From: Chitinolyticbacter albus
GTDB lineage: Bacteria > Pseudomonadota > Gammaproteobacteria > Burkholderiales > Chitinibacteraceae
Direction of reading: 5' to 3'
Length of the DNA stretch: 64,000 bases
NCBI RefSeq assembly: GCF_024437655.1
Contig: NZ_JANBVF010000004.1
Location: forward strand, 186,001 to 250,000
A program made the position numbers and the translations under genes. Below the pieces are notes generated by a model, which saw nothing but the letters and a program-made list of their open reading frames with translations, ran no database searches and was not told where the DNA came from. Below are positions 26,366 to 38,626 of this stretch, in pieces. The first letter of the stretch is position 1; every line of letters starts with the position of its first letter.

Positions 26366-27144
26366 CAATCGCTACCTCCGCCGCCACATCCGCTACCGCA
26401 CCCACTGCCGGTATCGTTGCTGGTGTCGCTGCTGTCACCAGCGCAGCTGCTGCGGCTATCCATGTCGTTGTAGCTGTTGTAGCTGTAGTCGCGGTGGTCA
26501 TTGTCGCTACCGGAGTGGCTGGGGTCGCTACCGATACCTTCCGTGTCGCTCCGCCAGTTGTCCACCAGATCGCTGCCACAGTACGGCGTAGTGGCACTGC
26601 CATCACCACGCTCACCGCAATGCATGGTGTAGTGGTAGCCCCCAGCAATGCCAAGCAACGCATCGATGCTGAACAGCAGCGGCAAACGGTTCGGCGCGTG
26701 CGGGTTCAGTCCTTCATCCTGGCAGGCAAGGACCCAGGTTCGACGGATGGCGTAATCCTGTTGGCGGGCACCGGCCATGCTGCTGGCGGGCGTATGGTGC
26801 AGGAAGCGTCCCAGCGTCGCTTTGCAGAACCGCTGGTACTCGCGGGTGTGCAGGATGAACTGGTGCCAGTAGTCGTCGACCAGCTGAGACGGCATGGCCA
26901 CCCGCTGCGGGCCGGCGGCGCCGTTGATGCGGAAGAACTGGCGCAGCGCGGCCTCTACCTTGAGGAGCGCTTTGCCATCGAGCGTGGCCGCGCCGTGTTG
27001 TTGTTGCAGCTTGGTGCGTATCGCGGCCGGGAACACATAACCGTTGATGGCGTCGATGCGTTGCCTTTGTCGCCGTCGCCTGTGCCATCGCCAGCCCAGA
27101 TAGGCGGCAACGAGCAGCAGTGCAATCAGCAGCAGCGTGAACAT
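26365..27144 (-). CDS. Membrane-anchored GRDP-like protein with Cys/Gly/Ser-rich tail
   Basis: A 259-residue protein: an N-terminal membrane anchor (MFTLLLIALLLVAAYLGW) followed by a basic cluster, a cytoplasmic or periplasmic helical region, and the motif VDDYWHQFILHTREYQRFC with LHHTP, close to the WHxHILDTxxYxxxC pattern of glycine-rich domain proteins (GRDP/DUF1399). The last 70 residues are low-complexity Ser/Asp/Gly ending GSGCGSGCGGGGSD. The role is unknown. It lies 7 bp after parC on the same strand and is coupled to the downstream M15 peptidase, which hints at a cell-wall role; that is inference. Confidence 0.75.
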   Translation of the reverse strand: MFTLLLIALLLVAAYLGWRWHRRRRQRQRIDAINGYVFPAAIRTKLQQQHGAATLDGKALLKVEAALRQFFRINGAAGPQRVAMPSQLVDDYWHQFILHTREYQRFCKATLGRFLHHTPASSMAGARQQDYAIRRTWVLACQDEGLNPHAPNRLPLLFSIDALLGIAGGYHYTMHCGERGDGSATTPYCGSDLVDNWRSDTEGIGSDPSHSGSDNDHRDYSYNSYNDMDSRSSCAGDSSDTSNDTGSGCGSGCGGGGSD

Positions 27145-27151
27145 GGCTGCC

Positions 27152-29521
27152 TCAGAACCCGGGGAACTTCAGCCCGGCGTTGATCGGCTTGCCCTTGCGC
27201 GCCCGCTTGCCGACGTAGGGCGCCATTTCGTTGGCGTCCAGCGTCAGCTCGGTCACCTTGCCGCCGCGGCCAGTGCCGGTGAGCTTCAGCGTTTGGCCAT
27301 CGCATACGGTGATCGCGGCCAGCTGGTCCTTGTCGTCCAGCGCCATAGTGATCACGCCACGGCCTCCGCCGGTGAGCTGCTTGAATTCGCCGTAGGCAAA
27401 CAGATGCAATTTGCCGGCCTTGGAAAGACAGGCGACCAGCGATGTTTCACGTGGAACGAAGGGGGCAATTTTGAGTAGCGTTTCGCTCGGCTCCAGCGAG
27501 ATGAAGGCCTTGCCAGCCTTCTGCCTGGAGAGCAGATTCTCGAACTGGCAGGCGAAACCGTAGCCGGCAGAATTGGCGACCACCACCCATTCATCGTTGC
27601 GCGCAGTCAACAGTTGCACGATGCGGCTCTTGGCGGCGAGCTCGACCAGCGTGGTCACCGGCACGCCGTCACCACGCCCACCCGGCACGATGGACGCCTG
27701 TATGGTGTAGACGCGCCCATCGGTGGCGATCAATGCAACGGCGTCGATCGTCCGGCATTCGATTGCTGCGAGCAGCGTATCGCCGTCCTTGAAAGTGAGG
27801 TTCTGCAGGTCGAGGCCATGACCCTGGCGCGACCGGACCCAGCCCTTTTCCGACAGGATCAGCGTGGTTGGCTCATCGACGACGGCGACGTCGAGCACTG
27901 CCTTTTCGGCTTCCTCGATCAGCGTGCGGCGCGGGTCGGCAAACTTCTTTCGGTCGGCCTCGATTTCCTTGATGACGAGCTTTTGCATCGCCTGAGGATT
28001 GCCCAGCAGGTGTTCGAGATCCGCTTTCTCGGTTTGCAGTGCTGCGAGTTCCTGCTCGATCTTGATGCCTTCGAGCCGCGCCAATTGGCGCAGACGAATT
28101 TCAAGGATGTCCTCGGCCTGGCGATCGCTCAGATTGAAGCGCGCGATCAGCGCCGGTTTGGGCTCGTCGCTCTCGCGGATGCTGCGGATCACCTCGTCGA
28201 TATTGAGGAAGACGATCATCCGCCCTTCCAGAATATGGATGCGGTCGTTAACCTTGCCGAGGCGGTATTCGGTGCGGCGAGTGACGGTGACGAAGCGGAA
28301 ATCGATCCATTCGGCCAAGAAATCACGCAGCGATTTCTGACCCGGGCGCCCATCGCGGCCTATGGTGACGAGGTTGAGCGGCAAGTTGGTTTCGAGCGAG
28401 GTGTGCGCAAGCAGCACCGTCATCAGCTCGTCGGATTTCTGCCGTGACGACTTGGGCTCGAACACCAGTCGTACCGGCTGGTCCTTGCCGGATTCATCGC
28501 GCACGCGATCGAGCAGTGACAGCACCAGTTGCTTGGTCTGCACCTGTTCCTGGCTCAGCGCCTTCTTGCCTTTCTTGACCTTGGGGTTGGTCAGCTCCTC
28601 GATCTCTTCGAGCACGCGTTGCGAGGAAGTGCCCTGCGGCAGCTCGGTGACGATGACCTGCCACTGTCCACGCGCCAGCTCTTCGACGATCCAGCGCGCA
28701 CGCACCTTGAGGCTTCCGCGGCCCGTTTCGTAGGCGGATTGGATGTCGCGCTGGGACGAGATGATCTGGCCGCCACCTGGCAGGTCCGGGCCCTTCACGT
28801 ACTGCATCAACTCGGCGACGTTCAGTGCTGGGTTCTTGATCAAGGCAATGGCTGCGTCGGCGACTTCACCCAGATTGTGCGACGGGATTTCGGTGGCCAT
28901 GCCGACCGCAATGCCCGAGGCTCCGTTCAGCAACAACATCGGCAAGCGTGCCGGCAGCAGCACGGGCTCTTCGAAGGCGCCGTCGTAGTTGGGAACGAAA
29001 TCGGTGGTGCCGGCATCGAGCTCGCCCAGCAGCAGCTCGGCGATCGGCGTCAGCCGCGCTTCGGTGTAACGCATCGCCGCGGCACCATCGCCATCGCGCG
29101 AACCGAAGTTGCCATGACCATCGATCAGCGGGTAGCGCAGCGAGAAACTCTGTGCGATCCGCACCAGTGCATCGTAGGCGGACTGATCACCGTGCGGGTG
29201 GAACTTGCCCAGTACCTCGCCGACAATACGTGCCGACTTCACCGGCTTGGCGCCGGCCGCCAGCCCCAATCCGTGCATGGTGTAAAGCACGCGCCGCTGC
29301 ACCGGTTTCTGGCCGTCCTCGATTTGCGGCAGTGCGCGGCTCTTTACCACGCTCATCGCGTATTCGAGATAACTCTTCTCGGCATACAGGCCCAGCTGCA
29401 CCGATTCACCATCGTCGGGTTCGGTGGTGGAATCCTCGGCGCTGACATAGCGGCGATTGCCGCCATCGTGGCTAGTGGGGAGTGCGACTTCGGGTTCGAG
29501 CAGGTCTTCGATTTCGGACAT
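27152..29521 (-). CDS. parC: DNA topoisomerase IV subunit A
   Basis: A 789-residue type IIA topoisomerase subunit that decatenates daughter chromosomes. The catalytic tyrosine is Tyr152 in MRYTEARL; the quinolone region reads [15 protein letters not shown]. The C-terminal half holds degenerate beta-pinwheel blades ([18 protein letters not shown]-like segments) shorter than in GyrA and without an obvious GyrA box, which favours ParC. parE is not adjacent. The gene contains a parS-like site at 27443-27458 and is preceded by a perfect parS site, placing it in the chromosome segregation region. Confidence 0.94.
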   Translation of the reverse strand: MSEIEDLLEPEVALPTSHDGGNRRYVSAEDSTTEPDDGESVQLGLYAEKSYLEYAMSVVKSRALPQIEDGQKPVQRRVLYTMHGLGLAAGAKPVKSARIVGEVLGKFHPHGDQSAYDALVRIAQSFSLRYPLIDGHGNFGSRDGDGAAAMRYTEARLTPIAELLLGELDAGTTDFVPNYDGAFEEPVLLPARLPMLLLNGASGIAVGMATEIPSHNLGEVADAAIALIKNPALNVAELMQYVKGPDLPGGGQIISSQRDIQSAYETGRGSLKVRARWIVEELARGQWQVIVTELPQGTSSQRVLEEIEELTNPKVKKGKKALSQEQVQTKQLVLSLLDRVRDESGKDQPVRLVFEPKSSRQKSDELMTVLLAHTSLETNLPLNLVTIGRDGRPGQKSLRDFLAEWIDFRFVTVTRRTEYRLGKVNDRIHILEGRMIVFLNIDEVIRSIRESDEPKPALIARFNLSDRQAEDILEIRLRQLARLEGIKIEQELAALQTEKADLEHLLGNPQAMQKLVIKEIEADRKKFADPRRTLIEEAEKAVLDVAVVDEPTTLILSEKGWVRSRQGHGLDLQNLTFKDGDTLLAAIECRTIDAVALIATDGRVYTIQASIVPGGRGDGVPVTTLVELAAKSRIVQLLTARNDEWVVVANSAGYGFACQFENLLSRQKAGKAFISLEPSETLLKIAPFVPRETSLVACLSKAGKLHLFAYGEFKQLTGGGRGVITMALDDKDQLAAITVCDGQTLKLTGTGRGGKVTELTLDANEMAPYVGKRARKGKPINAGLKFPGF
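27443..27458. other. parS-like ParB binding site inside parC (one mismatch)
   Basis: TGTTTCACGTGGAACG matches the near-universal parS sequence (TGTTnCACGTGnAACA) at all positions but the last. It lies inside the parC coding sequence, which is common for parS sites. See the companion sites at 29590 and 32468. Confidence 0.7.
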
Positions 29522-29589
29522 GGGTAGGACTGTAGTGCGGATCAGCCCGCATTGTAGCCCGATGCCGAGCGCTGTTTCACCGATGGCGG

Positions 29590-29605
29590 TGTTTCACGTG
29601 AAACA
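29590..29605. other. Perfect parS site in the parC upstream gap
   Basis: TGTTTCACGTGAAACA is a perfect 16-bp parS palindrome, the centromere sequence bound by chromosomal ParB/Spo0J. Here it is the core of a 26-bp perfect palindrome (29585-29610, GGCGG on the left and CCGCC on the right). It lies in the 101-bp gap between the amino-acid binding protein gene and parC. Confidence 0.88.
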
Positions 29606-29622
29606 CCGCCGCGGTGTGGCGT

Positions 29623-30465
29623 TTACAGCACGCGGAACACGAAGTAACGGTTCTGCAGTTCACCGTAAGTCGGGCTGGAAATCAGTTTTTGCAGCGCGGT
29701 GTTCAATTCGTCGCGCAGCGCTTTCTGGTTCTGCGCGAGTGCAATGGCTTCACCCTGGCCCAGCCACTTGCTGCCTTGCACCTTGTTGCCGACGAGTTCG
29801 AACGATTTGGCGTTTTCGGGGTTACGCACGAAATCGGCCAGTACCGCGCTATCGCCGAATGCGATCTGTACCTCGCCCGCCTTGAGGCCGGCAAACACGT
29901 CTTCGGCCGAAGGGTAGCGCTTGACCTTGATGCCGGCCGGCTCCAGCTCGTGCTTCACATAATCATCGAAAGTGGTATCCGATGGCACGCCCACCGTGTG
30001 CTCGCGGATGCGCTCGGCGGTGATCACTGGCCAGATGATGTGTTCGGACTTGGCCGCGATATACGCTCCCGGCACGCGGGTGTAGATATCGGTGAACAGC
30101 ACTTTTTGCTGGCGTTCCGGCGTGATCGACATCGACGCGATGATGGCGTCGGCCTCGCCCTTCTGTAGCGCGGGGATCAGCTCGTCCCAGCCGTAACGCT
30201 TGAACTCGCAACGGGCCTTGATCTGGGCGCACAGCGCGTTGGCGACATCGACGTTGAACCCGACCAGTTGCTGCTTGGCGTTGATGTATTCGAAGGGTGG
30301 GTATTTTCCTTCCAGGGCGACCCGCAGGGTGCGGGTCGGAGCCGCTGCGGACTGGCTTTCGGCGGCTTGGGCCTGCTTGATCGCAGGTTTGGTGTCCAGC
30401 AGGTGGAAGACTCCACCTATGGCCAAAGCGGCGGCTACGGCGCCGCCGATCAGGGTCTTGCTCAT
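29623..30465 (-). CDS. ABC transporter substrate-binding protein, family 3 (amino acid)
   Basis: A 280-residue exported protein. An N-terminal hydrophobic segment (MSKTLIGGAVAAALAIGGVF) serves as signal or anchor. The solute-binding family 3 pattern follows: LRVALEGKYPPFEYIN, LVGFNVDVANALCAQI, WDELIPALQKGEADAIIASM, ITPERQQKVLFT, and HTVGVPSDTTF. This matches the Lys/Arg/ornithine/His binding group. No permease or ATPase genes are adjacent, so it is an orphan binding protein or works with a transporter elsewhere. It lies upstream of parC, with parS between them. Confidence 0.88.
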   Translation of the reverse strand: MSKTLIGGAVAAALAIGGVFHLLDTKPAIKQAQAAESQSAAAPTRTLRVALEGKYPPFEYINAKQQLVGFNVDVANALCAQIKARCEFKRYGWDELIPALQKGEADAIIASMSITPERQQKVLFTDIYTRVPGAYIAAKSEHIIWPVITAERIREHTVGVPSDTTFDDYVKHELEPAGIKVKRYPSAEDVFAGLKAGEVQIAFGDSAVLADFVRNPENAKSFELVGNKVQGSKWLGQGEAIALAQNQKALRDELNTALQKLISSPTYGELQNRYFVFRVL

Positions 30466-30731
30466 CCTCTATTCCTTCTTGTGTTTCGCTGCGATGTTGG
30501 CAGCGGTGGGCTTTTAAGCTACCGGGGCCGGATGGGCATGGTGAGCGCGGAAGGCACCGTGGTGCGGGGTCTATCGCAACCGCGGCGCCATGGTACTAAA
30601 ACCTTAGTCCGCTCAGACTAAGGGTAAACGCGTATCCCGCCGGAATGGTCGATTCTGGGGCGTGAACGGTGTGCGCTGCACCATTTTTGCGTGTTAATAC
30701 GGGTTAAGGCTGTTTGCGACGCAGCAAGAAC

Positions 30732-31673
30732 TCAGGCAGGCAGTGCTGGAAGCTCGGGCGTGGGCCAGGCCAAATCGCGCGGACTGCGGAAATGCCGCGG
30801 CTCGCCGCTGATGGGATCGGTGAAGGAAATCGCGCGCGCCAGCAGTTTGAGCGGGCGACTGAAATCGTCGTCCTTGGTGATGCTGGTGAGCACCGGGTAC
30901 CAGGGATCATGGGCGATGCCGATACCCAGCCCTCCCAGATGGGCGCGCAACTGGTGCTTCTTGCCGGTGGCGGGCTTGAGGCGATAGCGCCCCCAGTCTC
31001 CCTGGCGTTCGAGCAACTCGACCTCAGTAATGGCATTGGGCTCGCCGCTCACCGCGATCATCTGGAAGCGATTGGCCGGGTCTTCCTCCAGCCGATTGGC
31101 GATGCGCGTCGGCAGTGCCAGGTCGGCGCGGAATGGTGCGATCGCCTCGTATTCCTTCTGCACTTCGCGCGCGGCGAACAGCTGTTGATACGCGCCGCGG
31201 CTGTCGGGATCGGCACAGAACAGCATGATGCCCGCGGTCTCGCGATCGAGCCGGTGGATGGGCGTGAGCTGTGGCATATCAAGCTTGTGCCGCAGGCGAG
31301 ATAGCAGCGTCTCGAACAAGTGATTGCCGGCGGGTACGCAGGTGAGGAAATGCGGCTTGTCGGCAACGACGAGGTAATCGTCGCGATAGAGGATGGTTTC
31401 CTCGAACGGGATTTTGCGCTCGACAGGCACCTGCCGGTAGTACCACAGCCGCGCCTTGGGGCGGTACGGCGTGTGTTCATGAAAGGGCTGGCCCACATCA
31501 TCGACCAGATCACCGCGTGCCAGCCGGCCGCGCAGCTCTTCCTCGCCCAGCATGGGAAAACGCTCGACGAGAAACGCCAGTACCGTCGGCCATTGCCCGC
31601 CGGGTGGCATGTTGATGAAGCTGGGATTGACGCCGTTGACCACGGGTAGCGGCGCGTCGGATAGATCGAGCAT
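30732..31673 (-). CDS. RluA family pseudouridine synthase
   Basis: A 313-residue RNA-modifying enzyme. The catalytic Asp lies in IHRLDRETAGIMLF and the C-terminal motif GKKHQLRAHL is present. An N-terminal S4-like region (VLAFLVERF...LRGRLARGDLV) precedes the catalytic domain. The middle part YRDDYLVVADKPHFLTCVP is typical of a subgroup that acts on tRNA or 23S rRNA; the exact target uridine cannot be read from sequence. ATG at 31673 is chosen because the longer frame starts at TTG with no ribosome binding site. The glycine riboswitch runs divergently upstream. Confidence 0.88.
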   Translation of the reverse strand: MLDLSDAPLPVVNGVNPSFINMPPGGQWPTVLAFLVERFPMLGEEELRGRLARGDLVDDVGQPFHEHTPYRPKARLWYYRQVPVERKIPFEETILYRDDYLVVADKPHFLTCVPAGNHLFETLLSRLRHKLDMPQLTPIHRLDRETAGIMLFCADPDSRGAYQQLFAAREVQKEYEAIAPFRADLALPTRIANRLEEDPANRFQMIAVSGEPNAITEVELLERQGDWGRYRLKPATGKKHQLRAHLGGLGIGIAHDPWYPVLTSITKDDDFSRPLKLLARAISFTDPISGEPRHFRSPRDLAWPTPELPALPA

Positions 31674-31840
31674 GAACCATAACAAGCGCAAAAGCCGCGA
31701 TTGTACGGTATCGGATCAGGCATTGAACGCCGGCTGCCGGTTGGTCTGGCTGTATCTTTTTCTGTCCGGACGGATGGCAACCTTGCCCGCGCGTTTGTGG
31801 CTTGCCAGTGCCCGGCAGGCCATCGATAATGCCGCCATTC

Positions 31841-32035
31841 TGCAGGAGAGAGCCGCCCTGTTTCGCGGCCGCCGAAGGCGCAAGTGCACCCGCAATCGCT
31901 CAGGCAAAAGGACTGCAAATCGGGGCTCGCCCCGTCCAATCTGGAGAGCGGCGCAAATCGATGCGCCCACCGAAGGGGCTAACGGTTGTGCCGCAAGGCG
32001 CGCCGGAAAATCTCAGGTTCAGGGACAGAGGGGTG
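31841..32035 (+). promoter_or_regulatory. Tandem glycine riboswitch upstream of gcvT
   Basis: Two consecutive aptamers are visible. Aptamer 1: GGAGAG at 31845, GCCGAAGGCGCAA at 31871, CTCAGGCAAAAGGACTG at about 31899. Aptamer 2: CTGGAGAG at 31941, CACCGAAGGGG at 31969, CTCAGGTTCAGGGACAGAGG at about 32012. These are the conserved P1 and P3 blocks of the glycine class, and the second aptamer ends about 40 bases before the gcvT start. Such riboswitches turn on the glycine cleavage system when glycine is high. Boundaries are approximate. Confidence 0.93.
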
Positions 32036-32073
32036 TGAGGTAGCGCTTATACCCATACACCAAGTGAGCCGGA

Positions 32074-33159
32074 ATGACCGCCCCGCAACGTACCCCCCTG
32101 TTCGACGCCCATATCGCAGCCAACGGCAAGCTCGTCGATTTCGCCGGCTGGGAACTGCCCATCCACTATGGCTCGCAGCTGAAGGAACACGAAACCGTGC
32201 GCAGCGACGCCGGCGTGTTCGATGTCTCGCATATGACCGTGGTCGACGTCACCGGCCCGGATGCCACCCGCTACCTGCAGTACCTGCTCGCCAACGATGT
32301 GGCCAAGCTCGGCTTTGAGGGCAAGGCGCTGTACTCCGGCATGCTGAACCAGCGCGGCGGCGTGATCGACGATCTGATCGTCTACAAGACCGCGTGGGAC
32401 TACCGCGTGGTGGTCAACGCCGCCACCCGCGCCAAGGATCTGGCGTGGATGCGCGAACAGGCCGCAATGTTTCACGTGGAACTTGTCGAGCGCGCCGAGC
32501 TCGCCATGCTGGCGATCCAGGGCCCCAACGCCATCGCCAAGGTAAACGCCGCCAAGCCCGAACTCGCCACGCTGATCGCCAGCCTGCAGGTGTTCCAGGG
32601 CCTGCCCTTGGGTGACTGGTTCGTCGCCCGCACCGGTTACACCGGCGAGGATGGCCTCGAAATCATGCTGCCCGGCGATCAAGCGATTGCCTTCTGGAAC
32701 GCGCTGCTCGCCGCCGGCGTCGCGCCGACCGGGCTGGGTGCGCGCGATACGCTGCGGCTGGAAGCGGGCATGAATCTATACGGCCATGAAATGGACGACA
32801 GCATCTCGCCGCTGGCCGCCGGCATGGGCTGGACCGTCGCCTGGAATCCGCCCGAGCGTGACTTCATCGGCCGCAAGGTGATCGAAGCCGAGAAAACCAA
32901 CGGCCCGGCGTTCAAGCAAGTCGGCCTGGTGCTCGAAGGCCGCGGCGTGCTGCGCGCCGGCCAGATCGTCAAAACAGCCGCTGGCGATGGTGTGATCACC
33001 AGCGGCACCTTCAGCCCCACGCTCAAGCTCTCCATCGCGATGGCGCGTGTGCCGAGCGCAGCAGCCGGCACGGTCGACGTCGACATCCGTGGCAAGCTGG
33101 AGCCCGCACGGATCGTGAAAATGCCGTTTGTACGCAACGGCAAGCAGGTTTTCGAATAA
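32074..33159 (+). CDS. gcvT: Glycine cleavage system T protein (aminomethyltransferase)
   Basis: A 361-residue tetrahydrofolate-dependent enzyme that takes the aminomethyl group from lipoylated GcvH, releasing ammonia and methylene-THF. The sequence matches GcvT from the start ([20 protein letters not shown]) through [29 protein letters not shown], and the C-terminal [18 protein letters not shown]. It is the first gene after a tandem glycine riboswitch and is followed by gcvH with a 71-bp gap. The coding sequence contains a parS-like site at 32468-32483. Confidence 0.96.
   Translation: MTAPQRTPLFDAHIAANGKLVDFAGWELPIHYGSQLKEHETVRSDAGVFDVSHMTVVDVTGPDATRYLQYLLANDVAKLGFEGKALYSGMLNQRGGVIDDLIVYKTAWDYRVVVNAATRAKDLAWMREQAAMFHVELVERAELAMLAIQGPNAIAKVNAAKPELATLIASLQVFQGLPLGDWFVARTGYTGEDGLEIMLPGDQAIAFWNALLAAGVAPTGLGARDTLRLEAGMNLYGHEMDDSISPLAAGMGWTVAWNPPERDFIGRKVIEAEKTNGPAFKQVGLVLEGRGVLRAGQIVKTAAGDGVITSGTFSPTLKLSIAMARVPSAAAGTVDVDIRGKLEPARIVKMPFVRNGKQVFE
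32468..32483. other. parS-like ParB binding site inside gcvT (one mismatch)
   Basis: TGTTTCACGTGGAACT matches the parS consensus at all but the last base and has the same asymmetric GG variant as the site at 27443. It lies within the gcvT coding sequence. Confidence 0.7.
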
Positions 33160-33230
33160 CCGACACACGGGTGCGCGTACTGCCGCCCTCTTCCATCAAG
33201 CAATCCATACATCGAATCTGGAGCCCAAGC

Positions 33231-33617
33231 ATGAGCAACGTCCCCGCCGAACTGAAATACGTCGACACCCACGAATGGCTGCGCGTCGAAGCCGACGGCA
33301 CCGTCACCATCGGCATCACCGATCACGCGCAGGAGCTGCTGGGCGACATCGTTTACGTCGAGCTGCCGGAAGTCGGTGCCAGCTACGGGGCAGGCGATAC
33401 CACGGGCGTGGTCGAGTCGGTGAAGGCGGCCAGCGACATCTACGCGCCGATCGCCGGCGAAGTCGTCGCCATCAACGAAGACCTGCCGAATGCGCCGGAA
33501 TCCGCCAACAGCGATCCCTACGGCGCAGCCTGGTTCTTCCGCGTGAAGCCGGCCAACCCAGCCGATCTCGACGGCCTCCTGGATGCCGCTGGCTACACCG
33601 CCCTGATCGGCGCCTGA
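33231..33617 (+). CDS. gcvH: Glycine cleavage system H protein
   Basis: A 128-residue lipoyl carrier that shuttles the aminomethyl intermediate between GcvP, GcvT and the lipoamide dehydrogenase. The lipoylated residue is Lys65 in [16 protein letters not shown]-terminal [11 protein letters not shown] and the middle [19 protein letters not shown] are standard. ATG at 33231 begins the conserved N-terminus; an upstream in-frame ATG would add about 20 unrelated residues. It is the middle gene of gcvT-gcvH-gcvP. Confidence 0.96.
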   Translation: MSNVPAELKYVDTHEWLRVEADGTVTIGITDHAQELLGDIVYVELPEVGASYGAGDTTGVVESVKAASDIYAPIAGEVVAINEDLPNAPESANSDPYGAAWFFRVKPANPADLDGLLDAAGYTALIGA

Positions 33618-33637
33618 TCCGCCTTCCCCTGATGTGC

Positions 33638-33665
33638 CCGCCCGCCACAAGCGGGCGGTTTGCCT
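33638..33665 (+). terminator. GC-rich hairpin between gcvH and gcvP
   Basis: The 8-bp stem CCGCCCGC/GCGGGCGG with a five-base CACAA loop is followed by TTTG. The T-tract is short, so it looks like a weak or partial terminator that could lower gcvP expression relative to gcvTH. That role is inference. Confidence 0.5.
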
Positions 33666-33705
33666 TGTGCCGGCTGCAGGTCGGCCGTACCGGATAGAAC
33701 ACAGC

Positions 33706-36570
<2,865 letters not shown>

Positions 36571-36593
36571 TCGACGTTTCTGAGCGAGGTCGG

Positions 36594-36992
36594 ATGGTCA
36601 TGCTGCACCACCTTTCCTTCGGCGTAGCCGACCTCGCCCGCGCTGCGGCGTTCTACGATGCGGCGCTGGCTGCGCTTGGCTACCGGCGGGTGTTCGAGAG
36701 CGAGACGGCGATCGGCTACGGCGTGGAAGATGGCAAGGACAAGTTCTGCCTCAAGCTGCGAGCGCAGGCCCAAGCGCCGGGCGCCGGGTTTCATCTCGCC
36801 TTTGCCGCGCCGTCACGCGCTGCCGTCGATGCCTTTCATGCGGCGGCGCTGAGGCACGGCGGCATTGGCAATGGCGCGCCCGGTTTGAGGCGGCATTACG
36901 GCGCCCACTACTATGCGGCATACGTGATCGATCCCGATGGCCACCCGGTCGAGGCCGTCATCAACACGCCGGAATCGACCGGCATTGTCTAG
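36594..36992 (+). CDS. VOC family (glyoxalase-like) protein
   Basis: A 132-residue small metalloenzyme-fold protein. The opening MLHHLSFGVADLARAAAFYD carries the first metal-ligand histidine, and the closing YAAYVIDPDGHPVEAV has the second beta-alpha-beta-beta-beta unit with a conserved Asp-Pro-Asp-Gly-His. Members include glyoxalases, dioxygenases and fosfomycin-type resistance proteins; no specific activity can be assigned. It begins 23 bases after gcvP and may be cotranscribed. Either ATG at 36594 or 36600 could be the start. Confidence 0.88.
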   Translation: MVMLHHLSFGVADLARAAAFYDAALAALGYRRVFESETAIGYGVEDGKDKFCLKLRAQAQAPGAGFHLAFAAPSRAAVDAFHAAALRHGGIGNGAPGLRRHYGAHYYAAYVIDPDGHPVEAVINTPESTGIV

Positions 36993-37186
36993 CTGGGAAT
37001 TCAGCGAGCGCGATTGGCGTGCGCGGTCTTATCATCGGCCGCGCCATGCGGGCCGCGCCCGAATAGCCGGCCTACTTGCTGGGAGCTACGCGCCGCGCTG
37101 GCGGCGTTGTCCGGGAGCTCGCGGCGCCGGCTGCATCAACCATGCTGATGCCGACGGTCCGCGAGTATCCGGACTATGGACCAGCG

Positions 37187-38626
37187 CTAGCTTGCCGCTG
37201 CTTTTTCGCCTGCCGGCGCACGTGGCGCGATGGTGGCTTCGAGCTTCAACACCAGTGGCTCGCGCGGCGTGCGCTTGATGGAGGCGAAATCGACAACGGT
37301 CGTGCCCTTGGCTGCATTGCGTTGCAGGGCGACAGCCTTGCCATCGACCAGCGTCACCGCGTTGCGGACCTTGACGGTCGCGTCGGTCAGCGTGATCGAC
37401 GTGATATGGGCATCCGGCACAAACAGGTACAGATACGTTTTGCCATCCGCGCCAGTTTTGGTCGTGGATTTGATTCCGGGCAGGCCGGCTTGAGTGTCGT
37501 ATATGGCTTCGGCGTTCTGCCGCACCCATGCGCCAACGGCGGCGAACTCGGTCAGCAAGGCATCCTGCAGCGACCCGTCGCCACGCGGGCCGATATTCAG
37601 CACAAAGTTCTTGCTGTTCGCGATGCTGTCTATCAGTTGCCGGAAGATCCATTCGCGCTCATGGATCGTTGCCGTATCGAGATAGCCCCAGGTTCCCGCC
37701 CGGTTGTTGCCAAGCTGGCTGGTATCCACCGATTCTCCAGCCACCTGCTCATCGCCCCCGGCCGCGCCACGCTCGCCGATGGTGAAATCTTCACCGGGAA
37801 GCAGGCCGCTGGCGCCGATGCCCTTGTTGTTGGCGATCAGCGTGGTGGCTTGCGCTGTCCGTACCGCCGAATAGATATCGGAGATGTTCCACAGCGCTTT
37901 GTCCTCCTGAGCGAGATAGCCATCAAACCAGATCGCGCCGATTGGGCCGTACTGCGTCAGCAGCTCGCCAAGCTGCTTCTTCATGAATGTGCGGTAGCGC
38001 TTCCAGTCGCCCTTCTGGTTCTGGTACAGCTTCAGATGGGTATAGACCGATAGGTCTTCCCATTGTGCGGGTGCGGTGGACGCGGGGTAGTCCGGGTTCG
38101 TCCAGTCGAGCAGGGAGTAATAGAGCATCAGCTTGAGGCCTTGCTTCGCGCATTCGTCCGCAAAGGCCTTCACCATGTCGACCTTGGTGCCAAATTGGGT
38201 CGAGTTGAAGGCGCGCGCGTAGGGACTAGCCTTGCTGTCCCACAGGCTGAAGCCGTCGTGATGCCGGGATACCAGGATGATGTAGCGCATGCCAGTGTCC
38301 TTGGCGAGCTTCACCATCTGCGCAATCGCGGCCGGATTCGTATTGAATTTCGGCGCATAGGCTTTGTAGGCGTCCAGTCCGGATTGCTGGCCGTTGTTGA
38401 ATTCGGGCAGGACGCCCAGCGACCATTCGCCCTTGCCGATCGGGCTGAAAATGCCCCAATGGATGAACATGCCGAATTTGGCGTTGCGATACCATTCGAG
38501 CATCTGGGCCCGGGTGGTGATGGCTGACGTCTGGGTGGCGGTCGTGGCGGGCGCGGTCTCGGCTGCGATAGCCTGGCCGCCGCTCAGCAGCAGTGCGACC
38601 GACATTGCGAGTATTGCGTGCTTCAT
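37187..38626 (-). CDS. Alpha-L-fucosidase, GH29 family, secreted
   Basis: A 479-residue exported glycosidase removing terminal L-fucose. After the signal peptide (MKHAILAMSVALLLSGGQAIA) come GH29 motifs: KFGMFIHWGIFSP, YIILVSRHHDGFSLWDS, and GAIWFDGYLAQ, where the Asp is the expected nucleophile. NFVLNIGPRGDGSLQ matches the active-site end. A C-terminal beta-sandwich-like region (350-479) follows. Periplasmic or extracellular action on fucosylated glycans is likely. No transporter or other glycosidase is adjacent. Its upstream gap (38627-39152) holds a small inverted repeat that could be an operator. Confidence 0.9.
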   Translation of the reverse strand: MKHAILAMSVALLLSGGQAIAAETAPATTATQTSAITTRAQMLEWYRNAKFGMFIHWGIFSPIGKGEWSLGVLPEFNNGQQSGLDAYKAYAPKFNTNPAAIAQMVKLAKDTGMRYIILVSRHHDGFSLWDSKASPYARAFNSTQFGTKVDMVKAFADECAKQGLKLMLYYSLLDWTNPDYPASTAPAQWEDLSVYTHLKLYQNQKGDWKRYRTFMKKQLGELLTQYGPIGAIWFDGYLAQEDKALWNISDIYSAVRTAQATTLIANNKGIGASGLLPGEDFTIGERGAAGGDEQVAGESVDTSQLGNNRAGTWGYLDTATIHEREWIFRQLIDSIANSKNFVLNIGPRGDGSLQDALLTEFAAVGAWVRQNAEAIYDTQAGLPGIKSTTKTGADGKTYLYLFVPDAHITSITLTDATVKVRNAVTLVDGKAVALQRNAAKGTTVVDFASIKRTPREPLVLKLEATIAPRAPAGEKAAAS

